64,000 nt of DNA from an uncultured Rhizobium sp. (GTDB taxonomy: Bacteria > Pseudomonadota > Alphaproteobacteria > Rhizobiales > Rhizobiaceae): the NCBI GenBank assembly GCA_945952045.1, contig CAMFHE010000029.1, forward strand, positions 1-64,000, read 5' to 3'. A program made the position numbers and the translations under genes. This document shows, in pieces, positions 8,988 to 17,185 of the stretch (position 1 is the stretch's first letter; each line of letters opens with the position of its first letter). The notes under the pieces were generated by a model, which ran no database searches, had not been told where the DNA came from, and saw nothing but the letters and a program-made list of their open reading frames with translations.

Positions 8988-10829
8988 TCAGTTCACGAGG
9001 TTCTGTCGGGACATCGTCTCCCGATAGCGAGCGAAGGCTTGAGCTCCCTTTTCGGTGCGGGTCACTTCAGGCACGGCGACATCCCACCAATGCCCACCAC
9101 CGCCTTCGCCCGGGCCGCGCATGGGATCAGTGTCGATTACAATCACCGTTGGGCGATCCCGGGTCCTCGCAGCGATGATCCGCTTTTCGAGATCAGCGAT
9201 ATCCGAGGCCTTTTCCGCATAAGCCCCCATCGATCCCGCGTGCGCCACGAAGTCGATTTCGGGCTGGGCCTCGACATTACAGTCCTTGTAAAGATTGTTG
9301 AACTGCTCGCCGCCACAGGCCATCTGCAGGCGGTTTATGCATCCGTATCCGCGGTTGTCAGTCAGGATCACCGTGAATGGAATGCGCCTCATGACGGCAG
9401 TAGCGAGTTCCGAGTTCGCCATCATGTAGCTGCCGTCGCCGACGAAGCAGAGGACTTCGCGTTCCGGAAGGGCAAGCTTAGCACCGAGCGCGCCGGCGAG
9501 TTCGTAACCCATGCAGGAAAATCCATACTCCATATGGTAGCCGCCCTGGGAAGGCTGCCACAGAAGCTTCAGTGCCCCTGGCATCGTTCCCGCCGCGCAC
9601 ATTGCAATAGACTTGTCCGTCGATGCCCGTTGGACTGCACCGATGACCTGTGCATCGGTTGGCAGATATCCGGGCTCGCGTTCGCCAGGGGATCCGCAGT
9701 GTCGATCAACCTGATCGAGCCAAGTCGATCTGATGCCCGCATCCGGTTTGCGGGCAGCGTGGGATCCGAGTTCGCCGGACAACTTCTCCAGAACGATCCT
9801 CGCGTCACCGATAACCCCGAGTGCGCCATGTTTGTCGCCGTCATAGGGCTGCACATTGATGGAGACGAGCCGCCGCTCCGGCTTGCCGAAAAGGGACCAT
9901 GATCCCGTCGTGAAGTCCTGAAAGCGCGTTCCCACGCCAATGACTACGTCGGCCTGCTCGCAGATCGTGTTCGCTGCCGCCGATCCGTCGACACCAGCCG
10001 CTCCGAAATTCATGGGATGCGACTGCGGGAGGGCGGACTTTCCGGCCTGCGTTTCAACGACTGGAACCTGATGCCGGGTTGCGAAATCGGCGAGCGCGTC
10101 TTCCGCCCCGGAGTAGATCACGCCCCCACCGCAGACGATGACGGGGTTGCGTGCACCGCGGATCAGTTCGACCACGTCGGATAGATCGCGTGCATCCGGT
10201 TCCGGCCGTCGGATCCGCCATGTCCTCTCGGCGAAGAACTCGTCCGGATAATCGTAGGCTTCGGCCTGTACGTCCTGGCAGAACGCGAGCGTCACTGGTC
10301 CGCAGGCAGCGGGATCCGTGAGAACCCTCATCGCACGCGGCAGGGCGGTCAGAAGATGCTCTGGCCTCATGATCCTGTCGAAGTAACGGCTGACGGGCTT
10401 GAAGCAGTCGTTGGCGGAGATCGAGCCGTCTTCGAAATCCTCGATCTGCTGCAGGACGGGATCAGGCCGTCGGTTGGCAAACACGTCTCCCGGAACGATC
10501 AGGATCGGAAGGCGGTTCACGTGTGCGAGCGCCGCCGCGGTCACTATGTTAGTAGCGCCAGGCCCGATGGAAGAAGTCACCATGTGCGCACGACGGCGCT
10601 TCTTGGCTTTCGCGTAGGCAATTGCCGTGTGTGCCATCGTCTGTTCGTTCTGGCCTCTCCACGTCGGGAAAGCAGAGCCTATGCCTTCGAGAGCCTCGCC
10701 GAGGCCCGCGACATTCCCATGGCCGAAGATGGCCCACGCTCCTTCGATGAAGCGCGCCCCATCCTCGTTCATCTGGACAGAGAGCCAGCGAACCATGGCC
10801 TGCGCAGCCGTAAGTCGAACTGTTTTCAT
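8988..10829 (-). CDS. iolD: 3D-(3,5/4)-trihydroxycyclohexane-1,2-dione acylhydrolase (decyclizing)
   Basis: This 613-residue ThDP-dependent enzyme has the three-domain layout of the acetolactate-synthase family: a PYR domain at the N-terminus (RGQNEQTMAHTAIAYAKA), a central domain, and a C-terminal PP domain with the ThDP/Mg motif GDGSYMM...DNRGYGCIN (~residues 466-498). The length matches IolD. It opens the six-membered ring of the diketo-inositol in inositol catabolism. It starts 9 bp after the iolC stop and is followed by iolB, a canonical iol order. Confidence 0.95.
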   Translation of the reverse strand: MKTVRLTAAQAMVRWLSVQMNEDGARFIEGAWAIFGHGNVAGLGEALEGIGSAFPTWRGQNEQTMAHTAIAYAKAKKRRRAHMVTSSIGPGATNIVTAAALAHVNRLPILIVPGDVFANRRPDPVLQQIEDFEDGSISANDCFKPVSRYFDRIMRPEHLLTALPRAMRVLTDPAACGPVTLAFCQDVQAEAYDYPDEFFAERTWRIRRPEPDARDLSDVVELIRGARNPVIVCGGGVIYSGAEDALADFATRHQVPVVETQAGKSALPQSHPMNFGAAGVDGSAAANTICEQADVVIGVGTRFQDFTTGSWSLFGKPERRLVSINVQPYDGDKHGALGVIGDARIVLEKLSGELGSHAARKPDAGIRSTWLDQVDRHCGSPGEREPGYLPTDAQVIGAVQRASTDKSIAMCAAGTMPGALKLLWQPSQGGYHMEYGFSCMGYELAGALGAKLALPEREVLCFVGDGSYMMANSELATAVMRRIPFTVILTDNRGYGCINRLQMACGGEQFNNLYKDCNVEAQPEIDFVAHAGSMGAYAEKASDIADLEKRIIAARTRDRPTVIVIDTDPMRGPGEGGGGHWWDVAVPEVTRTEKGAQAFARYRETMSRQNLVN

Positions 10830-10838
10830 CAGATTCCC

Positions 10839-12749
10839 CTAAGCTGCCTTGCTTGCCTTGTTGCGGGCTGTGTCCCAGACCTCGCACAGACGCGTATAGC
10901 GCCTCGCCATCTCAGCCACCGCATCCGCGTCGCCCAAGCCGCCCTTCATCCAATCCCTGGCTACATCACCGAAGATCGTACGGCCGACCGCGAAACCCTT
11001 CACTAGGTCATAGGACGCGGCGACTTCGAACGATGCGGCCAGCTCGACTTCCGGCGCATCGAGACCGAGAACCACGATCCCGCGCGTGTGGGTATCATGT
11101 GCCTCGATCGCTTGGATGACGTTGCTCCATGCGGAGGCGGTTTTCAGCGGCTCGAGCTTCCACCAGTCGGGATAGATACCCGCCGAATAGAACTGCTCGA
11201 CGAGCATCGCGTTGGTCTTGTCATTGACCGGGCCAACCTTTGAAGGAATGATCTCGAGAAGGAACTCAAGCCCGTTGCGACGCGAGGCCTCGTACAAGCG
11301 TTTGACCGTCTCTTCCTGCTGCGCGCGGAATGTGGAGTCGTCTGTCGGATGGCAGAAGCAGAGAACCTTGACGACATTGTCGCGGGCCCATTCCTCCAGT
11401 CCGCCGCAATCGAGGCCGAGTTCAGGCTCCAGTGTGAGCGGACGAGATCCCGGCCATTCGCACGGCCGACCCACCCAAAGGCCCGTTCCCGCCGCGGCAT
11501 GCAGTGCGCGGCGTCCGATGCGGTTATCGCAGAGGATTCCGTAACCCGCCTGGCCGTTCTGAACCTTCCGCGCGGCCTCTAAGCACAAGAGCTTGAAATC
11601 ACCGCCTTTCTCCAAAGTGTATCCGGGCATATCCTCGAGTTGCATGCGGTGATCGAATGCGAACACCCGCATCGTTGACCAGTCTCCGCTCCGGTTAGTC
11701 GACCAGTGCAGTTGCTCCAGCTCGTGATCGTTTCGAAGGTCTGGCCGGACGACGCCGCGCTTGAGGAAGAAGTGCAGTTCTTCGAGACTAGGATAGGATG
11801 GCGTGCAGCCATGGCGGCTGACGGCGAACGCACCACAGGCGTTGGCGTATTCCAAGCTTCTTGGCCAGGGTTCGTCATCGAGCCAGCCTCGGAGGAGACC
11901 AGCGAAGAAGCCGTCTCCCGCCCCGAGGACGTTGAAGACCTCGATCGGAAAGCCAGGGCCCGTCTGGGCGTCATCGAGAGATGCAGGAATCTCCCCCTCG
12001 ATCGCGACGGCGCCGAGCGCTCCCCGCTTGCAGACCAGGACTGCCCCCGTGACTTTCCGTACGGAACGAAGTGCCTCGATGGTGTCGGTCGATCCACCTG
12101 CGATATGGAATTCCTCTTCGGTCCCCACGATCAGATCGAACAGGTTCAATGTGGATTGAAGCTTCGATGTCACCTGAGCACTTTCGACGAAGCGATTTTC
12201 GCCGTCGCCGTGCCCGGCGACTCCCCAGAGGTTCGGTCGATAATCGATGTCCAGCGCCGTACGAGCACCAGTCCGACGCGCGATCTCGAGCGCCTTCAAC
12301 ACAGCGGCCTCTGTTCTTGTGTTGGAGAGATGGGTGCCTGTGACGACGACCGACCGGGAAGTGGCGATCAGGGCATCGTCAACGTCATCCACACCGAGAG
12401 CCATGTCGGCGCAGTTCTCGCGATAGAAGATGAGCGGGAACTGCGTGTCGTCGCGGATCCCGAGTATCGCCAGAGCGGTGAGACGCTCCGGATCGATCTT
12501 CACACCTCGTGTATCGACACCTTCACGAGCCATCTGCTCGAGTATGAAACGGCCCATGTGCTCGTTGCCGACCGCGGTGATCACCGCGCTTTTCAACCCG
12601 AGCCGGGCAGCCCCGCAAGCGATGTTGGTCGGCGATCCGCCGATGTACTTCCTGAACGAACCCATGTCTTCGAGCCGCCCACCGAACTGTGCGCCGTACA
12701 AATCGACTGAAGATCGACCTATTGTCGTGACATCAAGTGTTTTCGTCAT
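10839..12749 (-). CDS. iolC: IolC: 5-dehydro-2-deoxygluconokinase fused to DUF2090 aldolase-like domain
   Basis: The 636-residue two-domain protein has an N-terminal PfkB sugar kinase (residues 1-~330, with IGGSPTNIACGAARLG near 37-51 and catalytic GAGDG at 276-280). It is joined to a C-terminal DUF2090 region (~345-620, starting MRVFAFDHRMQLEDMPG), the arrangement of many proteobacterial IolC proteins. The kinase makes 5-dehydro-2-deoxy-gluconate 6-phosphate. The DUF2090 part is thought to serve as the aldolase (IolJ step), giving malonate semialdehyde and DHAP, which would explain why no separate iolJ is present. It is the first catabolic gene after the ABC transporter genes on the minus strand. 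Confidence 0.93.
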   Translation of the reverse strand: MTKTLDVTTIGRSSVDLYGAQFGGRLEDMGSFRKYIGGSPTNIACGAARLGLKSAVITAVGNEHMGRFILEQMAREGVDTRGVKIDPERLTALAILGIRDDTQFPLIFYRENCADMALGVDDVDDALIATSRSVVVTGTHLSNTRTEAAVLKALEIARRTGARTALDIDYRPNLWGVAGHGDGENRFVESAQVTSKLQSTLNLFDLIVGTEEEFHIAGGSTDTIEALRSVRKVTGAVLVCKRGALGAVAIEGEIPASLDDAQTGPGFPIEVFNVLGAGDGFFAGLLRGWLDDEPWPRSLEYANACGAFAVSRHGCTPSYPSLEELHFFLKRGVVRPDLRNDHELEQLHWSTNRSGDWSTMRVFAFDHRMQLEDMPGYTLEKGGDFKLLCLEAARKVQNGQAGYGILCDNRIGRRALHAAAGTGLWVGRPCEWPGSRPLTLEPELGLDCGGLEEWARDNVVKVLCFCHPTDDSTFRAQQEETVKRLYEASRRNGLEFLLEIIPSKVGPVNDKTNAMLVEQFYSAGIYPDWWKLEPLKTASAWSNVIQAIEAHDTHTRGIVVLGLDAPEVELAASFEVAASYDLVKGFAVGRTIFGDVARDWMKGGLGDADAVAEMARRYTRLCEVWDTARNKASKAA

Positions 12750-12783
12750 TGTGCTTTCCTGGAAGTTGAACGCGGAATCCCCT

Positions 12784-12807
12784 CCCGGCCGCAGGATCGC
12801 GGCCGGG
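12784..12807 (-). promoter_or_regulatory. intercistronic hairpin between ABC ATPase gene and iolC
   Basis: CCCGGCCGC (12784-12792), loop AGGATC, GCGGCCGGG (12799-12807): a perfect 9-bp stem in the 147-bp gap between the transporter ATPase gene and iolC. No T-run follows, so an mRNA-stability or processing element that separates transporter and enzyme expression is more likely than a full terminator. Confidence 0.5.
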
Positions 12808-12896
12808 CTTGGCGGGCTCGGGAGGAGCGTCTTTAGACTTCGTGCCTGGTTCCGGTCGGATCGACCGCGTCAAGCCGACAGATGAAACTGGACGCG

Positions 12897-13745
12897 TCAG
12901 GCGTTCGCGGCTGCTGTGACTTGTGCAGAACCGGGTTTTCCGGAGCCGATGGAGAGTATCTCTTTCTCGAGGTCGGCCATCTCCGCTCCTCCAGCCATGA
13001 GGTGTCGGATCTCCTCTCCGGCAAGATCCTCCTTCGTGCCTCTGCCGATCACCTCGCCCAGACTGAGGAAGGTGAAGCGGTCGGCGACCAGCTTCGCGTG
13101 CACTTCGTTGTGAGTGATGAAAATGATCGCGATATCACCGCGCGAGCGCACGCGCATGATTGTCTTGAGCACCTCCATCTGCTGCTTCTGCCCCAGTGCG
13201 GAAGTGGGTTCGTCGAGAATGAGGACCTTTGCGCCGAAGTAGATCGCGCGTGCGATCGCAAGCGTCTGACGCTGGCCGCCGGACATCGTCCCAACGGGCT
13301 GCTTGGCGTTCTTGGTGGGATTGCCGATCTTGTGGATCTCTTCGAGAGCGATCTCGTCCATCTTCCGATCATCGAGGATTCCGAGAACCTTGGGTCCTTT
13401 GAAAAGCTCGCGCCCCATGAAGAAGTTGCGGGACACCGACATCAGAGGGGCCAGTGCTAGATCCTGATAGACCGTACCGATTCCGGCAGAGGCCGCGTCG
13501 CGGGGCGTGCGGAACTTTTCCGCCTTTCCATCGACGATGAGGTCGCCGGCGGTCTGCTGAAAGACACCGGAGAGTATCTTGATGAGCGTGCTCTTACCGG
13601 CACCGTTGTCGCCGAGCAGCGCGTGCACCTCGCCTGGATAGATATCGAGGCTGACACCCTTCAGCGCCGAGAAGGTGCCCCAGGTCTTTACGAGATTCTT
13701 GATTTCAATGACCGGTTTCATGTTCATACCCTGTCCTGCGGTCAC
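12897..13745 (-). CDS. sugar (inositol-type) ABC transporter ATP-binding protein, single domain
   Basis: The 282-residue ABC ATPase has Walker A GDNGAGKST (~46-54), signature MSGGQRQTLAIARA (~154-167), Walker B VLILDEPTSALG and the switch His in FITHNE. Inositol and ribose importers usually use a tandem ~500-residue RbsA-type ATPase; here only one nucleotide-binding domain is present, as in FrcA-type fructose systems. The start GTG (13745) overlaps the stop of the upstream permease; in-frame ATGs at 13727 and 13721 are alternatives. It should energise the two permeases just upstream in the operon. Substrate is inferred from the adjacent iolCDB genes. Confidence 0.9.
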   Translation of the reverse strand: MTAGQGMNMKPVIEIKNLVKTWGTFSALKGVSLDIYPGEVHALLGDNGAGKSTLIKILSGVFQQTAGDLIVDGKAEKFRTPRDAASAGIGTVYQDLALAPLMSVSRNFFMGRELFKGPKVLGILDDRKMDEIALEEIHKIGNPTKNAKQPVGTMSGGQRQTLAIARAIYFGAKVLILDEPTSALGQKQQMEVLKTIMRVRSRGDIAIIFITHNEVHAKLVADRFTFLSLGEVIGRGTKEDLAGEEIRHLMAGGAEMADLEKEILSIGSGKPGSAQVTAAANA

Positions 13746-14698
13746 GACCGCTGCAATTTGTTAGGAAGCACGCCCTTGAAGGCAACGAGTCCGACAAGGA
13801 CCGCACCGAGAAGGATCTGGTAGGCGAAGATGTTCACCCCCGTCAGGATGAGCCCGTGCTTGAGTGCCAGCAGCGTGCAGACGCCGAGGATCGCTCCGAC
13901 CACCGTGCCTGCACCGCCGAGAAGGGCAACGCCCCCGATCACGGTCGCGGCGATCGCTTCGAACTCCATAGCCGTTGCCGTCGTCGTCGAGACGGAACTC
14001 AGGTTTGCGGCCGTGATGATCCCGGCGAACCCGGCGAGCATGGAGCAGATGACGAATGTCCGGATCTTCACCCGACCAGCCGGGACACCCGTCGCCAGCG
14101 CGGCGTTTACGTCACCACCGACGGCCTGCACATGACTGCCATACTGCGTCTTCGAAAGAACGATGGAAAAGATGACCACCAGCAGGAGGCAGATGTAGAT
14201 CGAGGTATGGATACCGAGGAACTTGCCGCCGAGTATGCTCAGGAGAAGCCCTGATCGGAGCTCATCCGGGATGATGATCGTCTGTCCCCCGGTGGTGTAC
14301 TCCACCAAGCCGCGGTAGATGAACAGGAAGCCGAGCGTCACCAGCAGCGAAGGCAGCTTGAACTTCCAGGTCAGGTAGCCGTTGAGCCAGCCGATTGCCG
14401 CAGAGAGGGCCATGGCCAGAACGAACGCGCCCACGGGTCCGAACTGCGCCTGGATCAGCAGCAGGAAGATCATGCTGACGAAGGCGTAGACCGATCCGAC
14501 CGAAACATCGAACTCGCCTGAGATGATCACCAGCGCCTGCCCGATCGCGACGATCCCCAGCCACGACACGTCGCGGAGAAGGCTCGGTGCGTTGTCGACC
14601 CACCCCTGCCCGGCCACGAACCAGAAATAGATGCCGATGGCGATGAGGCTGAGCCCCGATATGAATTCGGAACGATTTGTAATTCTGCCCAACATCAC
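13742..14698 (-). CDS. sugar ABC transporter permease (RbsC/FrcC family), second of a pair
   Basis: This 318-residue polytopic inner-membrane protein is of the branched monosaccharide permease type, with ISGEFDVSVGSVYAF and GWLNGYLTWKFKLPSLLVTLGF, matching the RbsC-like consensus (EIDLSVG...G). It probably has 8-10 membrane segments. It overlaps the upstream permease by 4 bp and the ATPase gene by 4 bp, implying translational coupling. It is similar to the upstream permease along its length, so the channel is probably a heterodimer. Confidence 0.9.
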   Translation of the reverse strand: MMLGRITNRSEFISGLSLIAIGIYFWFVAGQGWVDNAPSLLRDVSWLGIVAIGQALVIISGEFDVSVGSVYAFVSMIFLLLIQAQFGPVGAFVLAMALSAAIGWLNGYLTWKFKLPSLLVTLGFLFIYRGLVEYTTGGQTIIIPDELRSGLLLSILGGKFLGIHTSIYICLLLVVIFSIVLSKTQYGSHVQAVGGDVNAALATGVPAGRVKIRTFVICSMLAGFAGIITAANLSSVSTTTATAMEFEAIAATVIGGVALLGGAGTVVGAILGVCTLLALKHGLILTGVNIFAYQILLGAVLVGLVAFKGVLPNKLQRS

Positions 14699-15654
14699 GC
14701 GGCCACTCCCATGCGCTGATTAAGAATGCGGGAAACAACAAGGAAGCCGACGAGGATTGCGCCAACAAAGGCGATGTACCAGGAGGTCGGCGCCCCGAGC
14801 ATCATGAGACCACTCTTGATCGACGCGAGAATGAACACTCCAAGCACCGGCCCCCAGATCGATCCGGAACCGCCGCGGAGGGTGCATCCGCCGATCACGC
14901 AGGCAGCGATGGATTCCAGTTCCATCTTCATGCCCGATGTGGAGTAGACAGAGCCTTCCTGGCACACGACCAGCACCCCGGCCAGCCCGGCCAGTCCCGA
15001 ACAGACGACGAACGCCTTCACCTTGACCCAGGAAGGCGAAATGCCGTTGGCCAGCGCCGCGGCGGCATTGTCGCCGACGGCGGTGACGTGGCTTCCAAGC
15101 CGGGTCTTTGCAAGGATGAAAACGAATACGGCGGTAAGGGCAATCAGGATGTACACCGTCGTGTGAATGCCGAATGTCGTCGCCTTGAAGAACTCGATTA
15201 TAGGGTCACGGCGCAGCTCGCGCGGGACGGTCAGACTAAACCCCTGGGTGGCCAGGTACGTAATGCCACGGTAGATGAACATCGCACCCAGCGTCACGAT
15301 CATCGACGGAACTTTGAAGACCGTCGTCATGATACCATTTACGAACCCGACGGCGCATGCCGCGAGAACGGCCACCACCATGGCGGGGGCGATGCCAATG
15401 CCTGCACTTGCGAGCAGCGAGATGAAGACGACTCCGGTGATTGCGAAGACTGAACCTACCGAGAGATCGACCTCGCCGCTCGTCATCAGGAGCGCCTGTC
15501 CAATCGCGATGATGCCCACCTGAGCTGTCACGCGAAGCACAGAGGGGACCGAATACAGCCACAGCCCGTTCGTCGACAATGCGAAGAACGCTACGAGAAA
15601 GATCGTTCCGATAACGACGCTTATTTCGACCCGCTGTGTGAGATGTTTAATCAT
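14695..15654 (-). CDS. sugar ABC transporter permease (RbsC/FrcC family), first of a pair
   Basis: The 319-residue inner-membrane permease contains MTSGEVDLSVGSVFAITG and GFVNGIMTTVFKVPSMIVTLGAMFIYRG, diagnostic of the ribose/xylose/inositol permease family. The preferred start is ATG at 15654 (MIKHLTQRVE); a longer frame reaches upstream but its extra N-terminus is not hydrophobic or family-like. It lies 128 bp after the binding-protein gene, with a hairpin in that gap, and overlaps the next permease by 4 bp. Confidence 0.9.
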   Translation of the reverse strand: MIKHLTQRVEISVVIGTIFLVAFFALSTNGLWLYSVPSVLRVTAQVGIIAIGQALLMTSGEVDLSVGSVFAITGVVFISLLASAGIGIAPAMVVAVLAACAVGFVNGIMTTVFKVPSMIVTLGAMFIYRGITYLATQGFSLTVPRELRRDPIIEFFKATTFGIHTTVYILIALTAVFVFILAKTRLGSHVTAVGDNAAAALANGISPSWVKVKAFVVCSGLAGLAGVLVVCQEGSVYSTSGMKMELESIAACVIGGCTLRGGSGSIWGPVLGVFILASIKSGLMMLGAPTSWYIAFVGAILVGFLVVSRILNQRMGVAA

Positions 15655-15743
15655 GTCAAAACTTCCCCAGAAGCATCCACCTCGGTGAAGGTGAATGCAG
15701 CCCATCGTTTACGTCAATGGCAGTTTGTAATGCTGGCGAATAC

Positions 15744-15774
15744 GGGTGGCCGTGTCTGATATGCGCGGCCACCC
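15744..15774 (-). promoter_or_regulatory. hairpin downstream of binding-protein gene 1
   Basis: GGGTGGCCG (15744-15752) pairs with CGGCCACCC (15766-15774) across a 13-base loop, just after the stop of the first binding-protein gene and before the permease gene. It lacks a T-run. Such hairpins often stabilise the upstream binding-protein message or attenuate readthrough. Confidence 0.5.
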
Positions 15775-15782
15775 CGTGGTCA

Positions 15783-16790
15783 TCAGAACGGTGACAGATC
15801 ACCGTATCCCTTGTCGCCGAAGACCTTGATAGCCTGGTCCTTGAAGACCTGGGCGTTGCTGGCGTCCACAACCGCGGGCCCGGTGAGGATCGGCGCCGTG
15901 GGCGCCATTCCGGTCTCGTTGTAGTTGAACAGCACCTCATAGGCGAATGGTGCCTGGATGGGGAATTGCTGAGTGAAGGATGCGAGGCAGTAGTCACCGA
16001 GGATGCACTCCAGCGAGGAAGGCGCATCGTCCGCTGTCAGAACCTTTACATCAGTGCGACCCAGCTCCTGCAGCACGTCGACCACCCACTTGTTCGTATT
16101 CGCGCCGCCGAACACGACCGACACGTCGGGCTTCGAAGAGATGTAGGACCGGATCGCATCCTTTGCAGCCTGCGGTTCCTCGCCGATGACGACATCGTCG
16201 GTCGACGTGCCTGAAGGGAGGCTGCCGAAGAAGGCCTTGGCGCGCTGCTGCTGACCCGCGTGTCCGAGGTGCGCGAACAGATATGCTGCCCGTTTCGGCG
16301 CAGGCTCTTCCTTGAGATAGCGTTCCGCCATGACCGAGCCGATCAGCGACTCATCCGCGCCGACCCACGTCAGATAGAGACCCTCGAGCTTCTTGTTGTC
16401 CTCTTCACCCGGGGGATGGGAGGTAACAGACACGAAGGGAATGCCTGCCTCCTTGGCGGCCTTGAGGCCTGGCAGAAGGGCATCCGCCGACGAGATGTGC
16501 ATCGCGATGCCGTTGGGCTTCGAGTTCACGACCGTGTCCAGGAACTTCGCATGCTCGGCGGGGTCGTAGTTTTCCGGGCCGACATACTTGATTTCCACTT
16601 CGGGGTGGGCAGCCATGTAGGCCTCGCCCGCCTTGATATGGAACTGGACGTTGGCATCCGACATGCCCCAGAGGATGTGGTAGAAGGTGTACTTCTTGCC
16701 CTGTTGCGCGCTGGCGATTTTCGGAAGAACGGCGGCGGTGGCGGCAAGCCCCGCTGAAGCCGCAAAAAGAGTGCGACGATTCAAGTTCAT
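15783..16790 (-). CDS. periplasmic sugar-binding protein of the inositol-type ABC transporter (copy 1)
   Basis: The 335-residue solute-binding protein belongs to the periplasmic-binding-protein type 1 (RbsB-like) family. Its N-terminus MNLNRRTLFAASAGLAATAA is a twin-arginine-like signal ending near ASAQQ. The mature part (HILWGMSDANVQFHIKAGEA, SKPNGIAMHISSADALLPGLK, TSHPPGEEDNKKLEG) is nearly identical in its N-terminal half to the binding protein at 20365-21384. The start at 16790 is chosen for the GGGAGGC ribosome-binding site and the signal peptide; a longer frame starts at 16835. It is the first gene of the transporter/catabolic operon and is divergent from the second LacI regulator, with a large inverted repeat between them. 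Confidence 0.9.
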   Translation of the reverse strand: MNLNRRTLFAASAGLAATAAVLPKIASAQQGKKYTFYHILWGMSDANVQFHIKAGEAYMAAHPEVEIKYVGPENYDPAEHAKFLDTVVNSKPNGIAMHISSADALLPGLKAAKEAGIPFVSVTSHPPGEEDNKKLEGLYLTWVGADESLIGSVMAERYLKEEPAPKRAAYLFAHLGHAGQQQRAKAFFGSLPSGTSTDDVVIGEEPQAAKDAIRSYISSKPDVSVVFGGANTNKWVVDVLQELGRTDVKVLTADDAPSSLECILGDYCLASFTQQFPIQAPFAYEVLFNYNETGMAPTAPILTGPAVVDASNAQVFKDQAIKVFGDKGYGDLSPF

Positions 16791-16999
16791 GGTTTGCCTC
16801 CCTGGCATGTCCTGGATGGAAGCTTCCTCCCGCACCCAGGACGTGATTATGCGGCTTTATCCGTCAGTGGCCGTCCGGGCATCTTCCGCGGGCGGGCACT
16901 TTCAAAGAGGACATGGCGCTCGAAATCCGTGCAGCGACCCAGATAGTGCGTCGTCATCCGGAACGTCCCTCCACTCCTCGGCCGCCATAGAACTCAAAT

Positions 17000-17039
17000 G
17001 AGCTATTTTGCGCAAGTCAATTCTATTTCAAAATAGCTC
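17000..17039. promoter_or_regulatory. candidate operator: 11-bp perfect inverted repeat flanking a -35-like element
   Basis: GAGCTATTTTG (17000-17010) and CAAAATAGCTC (17029-17039) are perfect reverse complements across 18 bp. On the minus strand they bracket TTGACT (17020-17015), a good -35 for the binding-protein operon. The same CTATTTTG box precedes the TTGACA before the iolE-like gene. A LacI-family repressor is the natural candidate to bind here. Confidence 0.6.
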
Positions 17040-17156
17040 TTTCGCGGATTATTTGTTCCGTTAGCCCCAGATAGGCTCACGGGCAGCAATTTTCTGATTG
17101 CGTCCGCCGACTTTTCATCACAAAATAAGGCGATCTGAGGCCTTAGTGCATTCTTC

Positions 17157-17164
17157 ATGAGGCA
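17157..17164. promoter_or_regulatory. ATGAGGCA half-site upstream of lacI-type regulator 2
   Basis: ATGAGGCA lies 22 bp before the start codon of the regulator. Its exact reverse complement TGCCTCAT occurs at 18198-18205 after the same gene. This suggests autoregulation, though the interval between operator and promoter is not resolved. Confidence 0.4.
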
Positions 17165-17185
17165 TTACATCAAAAAGAGGCACTC

